Shown here piece by piece: positions 1 to 5,204 of a DNA stretch of 9,204 bases (positions are counted from its first letter, which is position 1; each line of letters starts with the position of its first letter). This DNA comes from JAEYFP01 sp047602645 (lineage in GTDB: Bacteria; Bacillota; Clostridia; Lachnospirales; Lachnospiraceae): NCBI GenBank assembly GCA_047602645.1, contig JASGGU010000112.1:1-9204 (forward strand). The letters run 5' to 3'. A model generated the notes under the pieces. The model saw nothing but the letters and a program-made list of their open reading frames with translations, had not been told where the DNA came from and did not search any database. A program made the position numbers and the translations under genes.

Positions 1-530
1 CCAAAAATCTTGGGCTTTCCAAGTCCGAAGCCGAGCTGCGTGCCTATGAGGCGCTGAAGCAGGTGGGACTTGCGGATGAGTATTTCTATCAATCACCGTT
101 TGATCTGTCCGGCGGCGAGAAAAGGCGCGTCGCAATTGCGGGAGTGCTGGCAATGAACCCGGAGGTGCTGATTCTGGACGAGCCGACGGCAGGGCTTGAT
201 CCAAAGGGCCGCGAGGATATTCTTAAGCAGATTGCAAGGCTCAGGGAGGAGACCGGCATTACCGTTGTGCTCGTTTCTCACAGCATGGAGGATGTCGCAG
301 AATATGTCGGCAGGATTATTGTTATGAATCAGGGAAGGATTGCTTATGACGATGTGCCGAGAGAGATATTTTCCCATTATCGGGAACTGGAGGAAATCGG
401 TCTGGCGGCGCCTCAGGTGACAAATATTCTGCATCGGCTCCATGAAAAGGGCGTTCCGGTGCGCACAGGCGCGATTACAATAGAGGAAGCAAAAAAGGAA
501 ATTCTAAGGGTGCTTCGCCCTGCTCGGTGA
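1..530 (+). CDS. ecfA2: EcfA2, energy-coupling factor transporter ATP-binding protein (5' truncated by window edge)
   Basis: This is the C-terminal ~176 residues of an ABC ATPase; the frame stays open to the left edge, so the Walker A part lies outside the window. The ABC signature LSGGEKRR is encoded at 105-128, Walker B VLILDEP at 165-185, the D-loop AGLDP follows directly, and the switch histidine (SHS) is at 279-281. In the family, EcfA2 pairs with EcfA1 to hydrolyse ATP on the cytoplasmic face of ECF transporters, which import vitamins and trace metals with exchangeable S components. The assignment as EcfA2 rather than EcfA1 rests on position: it directly precedes ecfT, as in the usual ecfA1-ecfA2-ecfT order. 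The remaining C-terminal region after the switch histidine has the length expected for this subfamily. The stop codon is 26 nt before the ecfT start, so one transcript is likely. Confidence 0.93.
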   Translation, partial: KNLGLSKSEAELRAYEALKQVGLADEYFYQSPFDLSGGEKRRVAIAGVLAMNPEVLILDEPTAGLDPKGREDILKQIARLREETGITVVLVSHSMEDVAEYVGRIIVMNQGRIAYDDVPREIFSHYRELEEIGLAAPQVTNILHRLHEKGVPVRTGAITIEEAKKEILRVLRPAR

Positions 531-556
531 ACTTTCCGAAATAACAGGTAAAAGAA

Positions 557-1360
557 ATGATCAGAGATATTACATTGGGACAATATTATCCGGCAGATTC
601 CGTTCTGCACAGGCTCGACCCGCGGGTGAAGCTTGCAGGGACACTGCTGTTTATTATTTCCTTATTCCTATTTGAAAATTTTATAGGCTATGCGGCTGCA
701 ACGGTGTTTCTTATTGTCGTCATCAAGCTGTCAAAGGTGCCGTTCTCCTTTATGGTGAAGGGCTTGAAGGCGATCGTTATCCTGATGCTGATTACGGTTG
801 TATTTAACCTGTTCTTAACGCCGGGTGAGCCGCTTTTGAGCTTTTGGAGGCTGACAATTACAGAAGAGGGCCTGCGTACAGCGGTATTTATGATTATCCG
901 CCTGACCTATCTGATTATAGGGTCCTCCATCATGACGCTGACGACGACACCGAACAATTTGACGGACGGCATGGAAAAACTGCTGAATCCGCTGCGCATT
1001 TTTAAAGTGCCGGTGCATGAGGTAGCAATGATGATGTCGATTGCCCTGAGCTTTATTCCGATCCTGCTTGAGGAAACGGATAAAATTATGAAAGCACAGA
1101 TGGCGAGAGGAGCCGACTTTGAGAGTGGAAATCTCATAAATAAGGCGAAAAGTCTCGTGCCGCTGCTCGTGCCGTTATTTATTTCTGCGTTTCGAAGGGC
1201 AAATGATCTTGCGATGGCCATGGAGGCGAGATGCTATCGGGGCGGTGACGGCAGGACCAAGATGAAGCCGCTTATTTATAAAGGAAGAGACAGGGCTGCC
1301 TACGGAGTTTTGACAGGTTATCTGGCTGCGATTATTTGCGTACGTATGCTGCTCGGATGA
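557..1360 (+). CDS. ecfT: EcfT, transmembrane coupling subunit of the ECF transporter
   Basis: The 267-residue protein has several hydrophobic segments in its N-terminal half (around residues 27-60 and 70-90) and at the C-terminus, and a basic amphipathic cytoplasmic region between. Two family coupling motifs are visible: Ala-Arg-Gly at residues 183-185 (AQMARG) and Ala-Arg at 224-225 (MEARCYRGG), the sites that dock onto the two EcfA ATPases. In the family, EcfT transmits ATP-driven movements to the substrate-binding S component in the membrane. No S component is encoded nearby, consistent with a shared (group II) energizing module. The ATG at 557 gives a standard family N-terminus (ITLGQYYPADSVLHRLDPR). 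The preceding ribosome binding site is weak (ggtaaaaga), so expression may rely on coupling to ecfA2. truA begins 9 nt after the stop codon. Confidence 0.95.
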   Translation: MIRDITLGQYYPADSVLHRLDPRVKLAGTLLFIISLFLFENFIGYAAATVFLIVVIKLSKVPFSFMVKGLKAIVILMLITVVFNLFLTPGEPLLSFWRLTITEEGLRTAVFMIIRLTYLIIGSSIMTLTTTPNNLTDGMEKLLNPLRIFKVPVHEVAMMMSIALSFIPILLEETDKIMKAQMARGADFESGNLINKAKSLVPLLVPLFISAFRRANDLAMAMEARCYRGGDGRTKMKPLIYKGRDRAAYGVLTGYLAAIICVRMLLG

Positions 1361-1369
1361 GGAGAATTT

Positions 1370-2143
1370 ATGAAACGGATCATGCTGACAGTTGCATATG
1401 ACGGAACCAATTACTGCGGCTGGCAGATCCAGCCGAACGGCGTGACGATAGAGAGCGTTTTGAACGCGGAGCTTTCGAGACTTTTAGGCGAGGATATCCG
1501 GGTGATTGGTGCGAGCAGGACAGATTCCGGCGTGCATGCTGAGGGTGCTGTCGCGGTATTTGATACCGATTCCAGAATTCCCGGCGAAAAGGTTTCCTAT
1601 GCACTGAACCAGAGTCTGCCTGAGGATATTCGTGTCCGTAAATCAGAGGAGGTTGCATCCGATTTTCATCCGAGACATGTCCCGACCAAAAAGACTTATG
1701 AATACCGGATTTGGCACGATGAATTTCCATTGCCGACGAACCGCTTGTATACACACTGGGTCTATACGACGCTTGACATAGAGGCGATGCGGCGGGGGGC
1801 GGCATATTTTATGGGTGAACATGATTTTCGGGCATTTTGCAGTGCTCATACACAGACCGGTACGACCGTCAGGAAAATATACAGTTTGCAGGTGGAGGAG
1901 CAGGACCGGCTCATCACAATTCGCGTGTGCGGAAACGGGTTTTTATATAATATGGTAAGAATTATTGCGGGTACGCTGATCGATATCGGACAGTGCAGGC
2001 GGCAGCCGGAGACGGTAAAGGAAATGCTGCTTTCAGGGGACCGCAGTATGAGCGGGCCGACAGCGCCGGCAAAGGGACTGTGCCTGATGGGATATGCTTT
2101 AAATACAGACGACAGTACGACCAGGGAAATGTTGACAGTCTGA
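1370..2143 (+). CDS. truA: TruA, tRNA pseudouridine(38-40) synthase
   Basis: This 257-residue protein has the normal TruA length. It carries the opening motif VAYDGTNYCGWQ (residues 8-19) and the catalytic loop GASRTDSGVHA, with the nucleophilic aspartate at residue 52. Further family motifs follow: the KTYEYRI stretch, the FRAFCSAH segment and GNGFLYNMVRIIAGTL near the C-terminus. The enzyme isomerises uridines 38-40 in the anticodon arm of many tRNAs, in the cytoplasm. The start is an ATG at 1370 with an AGGAG ribosome binding site at 1360-1364, overlapping the last base of the ecfT stop codon, so ecfA2-ecfT-truA is probably one operon. This gene order (ECF module, truA, then rplM-rpsI) is widespread in Bacillota; here two extra genes separate truA from rplM. 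Confidence 0.97.
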   Translation: MKRIMLTVAYDGTNYCGWQIQPNGVTIESVLNAELSRLLGEDIRVIGASRTDSGVHAEGAVAVFDTDSRIPGEKVSYALNQSLPEDIRVRKSEEVASDFHPRHVPTKKTYEYRIWHDEFPLPTNRLYTHWVYTTLDIEAMRRGAAYFMGEHDFRAFCSAHTQTGTTVRKIYSLQVEEQDRLITIRVCGNGFLYNMVRIIAGTLIDIGQCRRQPETVKEMLLSGDRSMSGPTAPAKGLCLMGYALNTDDSTTREMLTV

Positions 2144-2160
2144 AAGCCCCATGCTAAAAT
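2132..2160 (+). promoter_or_regulatory. Sigma-A promoter of the DUF4190 gene
   Basis: A perfect -35 box TTGACA lies at 2132-2137 and a -10 box TAAAAT (5 of 6 consensus bases) at 2155-2160, separated by exactly 17 bp. The -35 sits inside the last codons of truA. Transcription would start near 2167, about 36 nt before the DUF4190 start codon. This suggests that the DUF4190 and lgt-like genes can be transcribed independently of the ECF-truA operon. No terminator is seen after truA. Confidence 0.65.
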
Positions 2161-2202
2161 AAAAATGAAGTAATTTTTGATACACGGGAGAGGAGATATG
2201 CG

Positions 2203-2487
2203 ATGGAGCAGAATAATGTACCAGGGAAGGGCGCGGCTACCGCGAGTTTGGTTTTAGGTATCATTGCAGTTGTTTTTTGGTTTTTTGGTTATTCTTCAGC
2301 ATTATCGGTTGTTTTGGGCATCATTGGATTGGTAATGGCATCTAATGCAAAGAAGGCAGGCTTTGAAGGCGGCATCAGGACGGCAGGCTTTGTGCTTTCT
2401 CTGATTGGGCTGATCGGAGGTGCATTTTTCTTTGTGGCATGTGTTGCCTGTGTAGGCACGCTTGGAGCAATAGGCGCATTATATTAA
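2203..2487 (+). CDS. Small DUF4190-type membrane protein
   Basis: This 94-residue protein opens with a short polar N-terminus (EQNNVPGKG) followed by the Gly/Ala/Ser-rich hydrophobic pattern typical of DUF4190. It has the repeated ASLVLGI / SVVLGIIGLVMA segments, then the polar turn SNAKKAGFEGGIRTAG, then FVLSLIGLIGGAFFFVACVACVG. Two to three membrane-spanning helices are expected (about residues 10-30, 31-47 and 59-88). No catalytic motif is visible and the family function is unknown. An AGGAG at 2190-2194 places the start at ATG 2203; an ATG at 2198 is out of frame. The gene has its own promoter overlapping truA. A hairpin follows between it and the Lgt-family gene. The two cysteines in ACVACVG near the end are notable but unassigned. 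Confidence 0.8.
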   Translation: MEQNNVPGKGAATASLVLGIIAVVFWFFGYSSALSVVLGIIGLVMASNAKKAGFEGGIRTAGFVLSLIGLIGGAFFFVACVACVGTLGAIGALY

Positions 2488-2511
2488 TGAATGTGATTAT
2501 AGTTAAGATTG

Positions 2512-2539
2512 AGAAGACGTGCCTTGCCGCGTCTTCTTT
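2512..2539 (+). terminator. Hairpin, weak or partial terminator after the DUF4190 gene
   Basis: The stem AGAAGACG (2512-2519) pairs with CGTCTTCT (2530-2537), extended by one wobble and one G-C pair around a 6-nt loop. The U tract is only three residues before a G, so termination is probably leaky and may set the ratio between the DUF4190 and Lgt-family transcripts. The next start codon is 15 nt downstream. Confidence 0.5.
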
Positions 2540-2554
2540 GATATAAGAGGATAA

Positions 2555-3349
2555 ATGAAATCAGAGATTATTGTATTTGGCAGGATCATACCGGTATACG
2601 GTCTGCTTGGCATTACAGGTATTTTATTCGGAATGCTGTATTTATTTCGGCAGTGCAGGGCAAAGAGACTGTGCTTTGACGATGCGGTTTATATCTATGT
2701 TGGCGCCTTGATAGCGGCAATGATCGGAGCCAAGCTGCTGTATGTGGTCTTACGGTTTCCTGTGTTGTTTCAATCTTTTATGAGCAATGCGGAGCATACC
2801 CTTGCGCTTTTATATGATTATATTTCCGGTGGGTTTGTGTTTTACGGAGGTTTGATAGGAGGCGTTCTCGGAGCGATTTTCTCGGCACGGTATTTTGGCT
2901 TGCGGCTTTCCGACTATTATGGAGGACTGGTTCCTGTAATTCCGCTTATTCATATATTCGGACGTGCCGGATGTTATTTGACGGGCTGCTGTTATGGTGT
3001 GCAGACAAGCGGCGGCTTACACGTAATCTATGAGACCTCCCGTATTGCGCCGAATGGAATTCCTCTTGTGCCGGTTCAAATGATAGAGACGGTATGTAAT
3101 TTGCTGATTTTTTTATTACTTCATTTTCTTGCAAAAAAACAGCAGTTAAATCGTTTTCTATTGGATTGTTATATTCTGTGCTATGCACCGATTCGATTTA
3201 TATTGGAATTTTTCCGGGGCGATCCAGAACGGGGAAGCTTATGGGTATTCAGCACTTCACAGTGGATCAGTCTCTTATTAATGCTGTGCTGTGCGGTTCA
3301 TATTTACAGATTAACGCGTAAAATCCCGTCTATGTGTCAGAAATCTTAA
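2555..3349 (+). CDS. lgt: Lgt-family prolipoprotein diacylglyceryl transferase, divergent form
   Basis: The 264-residue, very hydrophobic protein has about seven membrane segments. Lgt landmarks are present in order: IPVYGLLG near the N-terminus, GGFVFYGGLIGG (residues 92-103), the signature loop GRAGCYLTGCCYG (136-148) and a C-terminal EFFRGDPERG with Arg221. Canonical Lgt transfers diacylglycerol from phosphatidylglycerol to the lipobox cysteine of prolipoproteins in the cytoplasmic membrane. Arg137 and Arg221 correspond to the two arginines important in E. coli Lgt. The usual histidine of the SFHGG motif is Tyr97 here, and the usual GNFxN asparagines are replaced by Cys140 and Thr143, with extra cysteines at 145 and 146. 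Similar cysteine-rich versions occur in Clostridia as far as I recall, so this is probably a subfamily rather than a decayed gene. The start ATG has an AGAGG at 2546-2550. The lgt symbol is by family and activity is inferred. Confidence 0.8.
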   Translation: MKSEIIVFGRIIPVYGLLGITGILFGMLYLFRQCRAKRLCFDDAVYIYVGALIAAMIGAKLLYVVLRFPVLFQSFMSNAEHTLALLYDYISGGFVFYGGLIGGVLGAIFSARYFGLRLSDYYGGLVPVIPLIHIFGRAGCYLTGCCYGVQTSGGLHVIYETSRIAPNGIPLVPVQMIETVCNLLIFLLLHFLAKKQQLNRFLLDCYILCYAPIRFILEFFRGDPERGSLWVFSTSQWISLLLMLCCAVHIYRLTRKIPSMCQKS

Positions 3350-3367
3350 AAAATCAAAAAATCCTTA

Positions 3368-3396
3368 TTGACACACGAGGGTGAGTGTAATATAAT
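3368..3396 (+). promoter_or_regulatory. Consensus sigma-A promoter of rplM-rpsI
   Basis: A perfect TTGACA (3368-3373) and a perfect TATAAT (3391-3396) are separated by exactly 17 bp. The expected transcription start is near 3403, giving an untranslated leader of about 120 nt before the rplM start. A strong promoter fits a ribosomal-protein operon. The promoter lies 18 bp after the Lgt-family stop codon, with no clear terminator between them. Confidence 0.88.
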
Positions 3397-3402
3397 AATT
3401 CA

Positions 3403-3465
3403 ATGTGACGACATGCGGAATGTGCGGAGCCGTAGCCCCGGTAAAGTGCAGAAAATGTCAGAGCA
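3403..3465 (+). ncRNA. Putative L13 (rplM) autoregulatory leader RNA
   Basis: The first ~60 nt of the rplM leader form a closed, G/C-containing element within otherwise AT-rich sequence. GACAT (3410-3414) pairs with ATGTC (3455-3459), and TGC (3414-3416) can alternatively reach GCA (3448-3450). The interior contains short complementary G- and C-rich runs (GCGGAGCC, GCCCCGG). Bacillota rplM-rpsI operons are known to carry an L13 leader RNA at this position, thought to mediate feedback by the ribosomal protein. Placement and the closing stem support the call; I could not score a covariance model. Confidence 0.55.
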
Positions 3466-3522
3466 ACAATACGCAACTAATAATAAAATTGGCCACAAGG
3501 CTTGTTTTACGGAGGTATCATA

Positions 3523-3951
3523 ATGAAAACATTTATGGCTAGTGAGGCTACCATTGAAAGAAAATGGTATGTTGTAGACGCTGCAGGACATACATTGGGA
3601 CGTCTGGCATCAGAGGTCGCTAAAATATTAAGAGGAAAGAATAAGCCGATTTTCACACCTCATGCAGATACAGGTGATTATGTGATCATCATCAATGCGG
3701 AGAAGATTTCGGTAACAGGAAAGAAGTTAGACCAGAAGATTTACTACAGGCATTCAGATTATGTAGGCGGTATGAAAGAGACAGTTTTAAAAGAAAAGCT
3801 GGCTAAAGCACCCGCAGATGTATTTGAGCTTGCTGTACAGGGAATGCTTCCGAAGGGACCTTTAGGAAGAAAGATGTATAAAAAGTTGTTCGTTTATGCA
3901 GGAGCCGAGCATCCACACGCAGCTCAGAAACCTGAAGAACTGAAATTTTAA
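3523..3951 (+). CDS. rplM: 50S ribosomal protein L13
   Basis: The 142-residue protein matches the standard L13 length and sequence pattern. It opens with MKTFMA, followed by KWYVVDAAGHTLGRLAS, the stretch PIFTPHADTGDYVIIINAEKI with its conserved HADTGD core, and the signature LAVQGMLPKGPLGRKM, ending with LFVYAGAEHPHAAQKP. L13 is an early-binding protein of the large subunit. The frame is open further upstream to a TTG at 3502, but GGAGG at 3511-3515 sits 7 nt before ATG 3523 and the family N-terminus begins there, so the shorter start is chosen. It is co-transcribed with rpsI, 26 nt downstream, from the promoter at 3368, and is probably feedback-controlled through the leader. Confidence 0.98.
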   Translation: MKTFMASEATIERKWYVVDAAGHTLGRLASEVAKILRGKNKPIFTPHADTGDYVIIINAEKISVTGKKLDQKIYYRHSDYVGGMKETVLKEKLAKAPADVFELAVQGMLPKGPLGRKMYKKLFVYAGAEHPHAAQKPEELKF

Positions 3952-3977
3952 TAGAGGAATGGAAGGAGGAAATTACA

Positions 3978-4376
3978 GTGGCTAAAGCAGCAGAAAAGTT
4001 TTATGGAACAGGCAGAAGAAAGAAATCAATTGCAAGAGTGTATCTGGTACCCGGTAAGGGGAATATTACAATAAATAAGAGAAATCTGGATGAGTATTTT
4101 GGTCTTGAGACCTTAAAGGCGATCGTTCGCCAGCCTCTCTCCGCAACGGAGACTGTCGATAAATTCGACGTACTTGTAAATGTACATGGAGGCGGATATA
4201 CAGGACAGGCAGGTGCTATCAGACATGGGATCGCAAGAGCGCTTCTCAAAGTAGATGCAGAATACCGTCCGACGCTCAAGACAGCAGGTTTCCTGACAAG
4301 AGATCCACGTATGAAGGAAAGAAAGAAATACGGTCTCAAAGCCGCAAGACGCGCGCCACAGTTTTCAAAGAGATAA
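3978..4376 (+). CDS. rpsI: 30S ribosomal protein S9
   Basis: The 132-residue protein shows the S9 signatures FYGTGRRKKSIARVYLVPGKG, VNVHGGGYTGQAGAIRHGIARALL, and the C-terminal RDPRMKERKKYGLKAARRAPQFSKR. The terminal Lys-Arg tail is the one that reaches toward the P-site tRNA in the small subunit. The start codon is GTG at 3978, preceded by GGAAGGAGG (3961-3969). The gene is the last of the rplM-rpsI operon. Its stop codon lies only 3 nt before the left arm of the composite palindrome that carries the terminator. Confidence 0.98.
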   Translation: MAKAAEKFYGTGRRKKSIARVYLVPGKGNITINKRNLDEYFGLETLKAIVRQPLSATETVDKFDVLVNVHGGGYTGQAGAIRHGIARALLKVDAEYRPTLKTAGFLTRDPRMKERKKYGLKAARRAPQFSKR

Positions 4377-4379
4377 GCA

Positions 4380-4526
4380 GTTATCTGCGAATCAAAACGT
4401 ATATCAAAGCCCCGGAATGCTTGCATTCAAGGGGCTTTTGTTATGCGTTTTGATTCATTGGAATGCAAGAAATGACCGAGATGGAGCAGAGCGGAATCGA
4501 GGTTATTTCTTGCATTCGCAGATAAC
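4380..4526. repeat. Composite nested palindrome able to form a three-way junction
   Basis: Three stems nest without overlap. The outer stem pairs GTTATCTGC (4380-4388) with GCAGATAAC (4518-4526). Arm 1 pairs GAATCAAAACG (4389-4399) with CGTTTTGATTC (4446-4456) and encloses the rpsI terminator hairpin. Arm 2 pairs GAATGCAAGAAATGACC (4461-4477) with 4501-4517 in a 17-bp stem containing one G-T wobble, around a 23-nt loop. Only a 4-nt linker (4457-4460) is unpaired at the junction. The outer stem can also extend by four bases (4380-4392 with 4514-4526) at the expense of the two arms. The layout resembles a dispersed non-coding palindromic element or an elaborate 3'-end RNA; copy number in the genome is unknown to me. 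Confidence 0.75.
4406..4439 (+). terminator. Rho-independent terminator of rplM-rpsI
   Basis: The stem AAAGCCCC (4406-4413) pairs with GGGGCTTT (4431-4438). An internal bulge and a second stem, GAATG/CATTC around CTTG, lie inside. The 3' arm ends in TTTT. It lies 30 nt after the rpsI stop codon. The AAAG-CTTT flanks also make it usable on the opposite strand. Confidence 0.85.
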
Positions 4527-4656
4527 CGAAAGTTATCAAAATAAAGAATTCACCTACATAACTGACAAATGAAAATGAGATATTATTAGATAATAATAGG
4601 ATAATGAATATATAGATTATTTGTTTTTTCGTTTTGTAAGTAGTTCTACATAGCAA

Positions 4657-4695
4657 AACCGCCCTTGTACTTTGGCGAGTAAGGGCGGTTCTTTA
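4657..4695 (+). terminator. Terminator-like hairpin
   Basis: A perfect 10-bp stem, AACCGCCCTT (4657-4666) with AAGGGCGGTT (4681-4690), is followed by CTTTAACT. No intact gene ends just upstream, so it may be left from a deleted gene or a mobile element boundary. Confidence 0.6.
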
Positions 4696-4710
4696 ACTAA
4701 ACTTATGGGT

Positions 4711-4741
4711 CAACCCCTTGTGGGCGGTTGTTCCTTTTCTA
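4711..4741 (+). terminator. Second terminator-like hairpin in tandem
   Basis: CAACC (4711-4715) pairs with GGTTG (4726-4730), with two further C-G pairs inside across a one-base bulge. A U-rich tail TTCCTTTTCT follows. The 3' arm shares GGGCGGTT with the preceding hairpin, suggesting a duplicated or paired structure. Confidence 0.5.
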
Positions 4742-4758
4742 TTTATAATATAGCATAA

Positions 4759-4872
4759 GAGAATATTAAATTCAATAAAAATTTAAATACTAAAACAGTA
4801 GGGGATATTATCAGAGTTACAATGTATTATGATGACCATAATCCGCCACATTTCCACGAGGAATATATATGA
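4759..4872 (+). pseudogene. DUF4160 fragment, truncated
   Basis: One frame reads GDIIRVTMYYDDHNPPHFHEEY from about 4801 to 4866 and stops at TGA 4870-4872. The MYYDDHNPPHFH core (4822-4857) is the hallmark of DUF4160 proteins, which are usually 80-90 residues and begin shortly before this motif. No start codon with a ribosome binding site is found upstream, and the frame opens after a stop at 4756-4758. The C-terminal two thirds of the domain is missing: the sequence passes straight into a Fic-domain fragment in another frame. DUF4160 genes often sit next to a DUF2442 partner; none is seen here. This is a remnant, not an expressed gene. Confidence 0.7.
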
Positions 4873-5175
4873 TTGGAGATCAAAAAACAACTTCACCATC
4901 AAAAGTAAAAGGTGAAATGGCAAAGTTAATAACGAACTATAATCAAATTCAAAGAGTGACGTTTGAAGATATTATTGAATTTCATTACAATTTTGAAACC
5001 ATTCATCCGTTTCAGGATGGCAATGGAAGAGATGGACGAATGATTATTTTTAAGGAGTGCCTGAAGAATGAGATAGTGCCTTTCATAATTGATGAGCAAC
5101 ATAAATTATTATATTATAGAGGGTTGATGGAGTTTTCGGTATAAAGAATTATTAGAATATTTCTCTGGAGAATAA
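4866..5175 (+). pseudogene. Fic-domain protein remnant (N-terminal truncation, internal deletion with frameshift)
   Basis: The frame from ATG 4869 to 5144 encodes the centre of a Fic protein: VTFEDIIEFHYNFE, then the complete active-site motif HPFQDGNGRDGR (residues 46-57), then IFKECLKNEIVPFIID and YYRGLMEF. Full Fic proteins of this group are much longer, and the region before IGDQKTTSP is absent. After GLMEF the frame ends abruptly, but one frame over (5140-5175) reads YKELLEYFSGE and a stop, matching the expected C-terminal end of such proteins. About 20 residues are therefore deleted between the two parts. Fic proteins transfer AMP (or another nucleotide moiety) to target proteins through the motif histidine. 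The motif residues are intact here, but the fold is not, so activity is unlikely. The 5' edge abuts the DUF4160 fragment. No ribosome binding site precedes ATG 4869. Confidence 0.8.
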
Positions 5176-5204
5176 ATAGAGAAATAAGGAAATCTTGAAA
5201 TATC

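Larger units (their letters stand above)
4538..4800. other. AT-rich non-coding spacer between rpsI palindrome and gene remnants
   Basis: No credible coding region is seen here on either strand. It holds an AT-only near-perfect palindrome at 4581-4598 (TATTATTA, GA, TAATAATA), poly-T runs near 4619-4636, and the two tandem terminator-like hairpins. Base composition shifts sharply to AT relative to the core genes on the left. Confidence 0.6.

Noticed and set aside
3502..3522. Upstream TTG start for rplM
   Set aside because: It would place the GGAGG ribosome binding site inside the coding sequence, and L13 proteins begin at the ATG at 3523.
4441..4656. 71-codon open frame on the - strand running through arm 2 of the palindrome
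   Set aside because: It derives from the inverted repeat and AT-rich spacer, has no ribosome binding site, and shows no recognisable protein motif.
5159..5185. ATTTCTCT / AGAGAAAT hairpin as terminator of the YoaP-type gene
   Set aside because: AT-rich 8-bp stem with an 11-nt loop and no clean U tract on the - strand; too weak to call.
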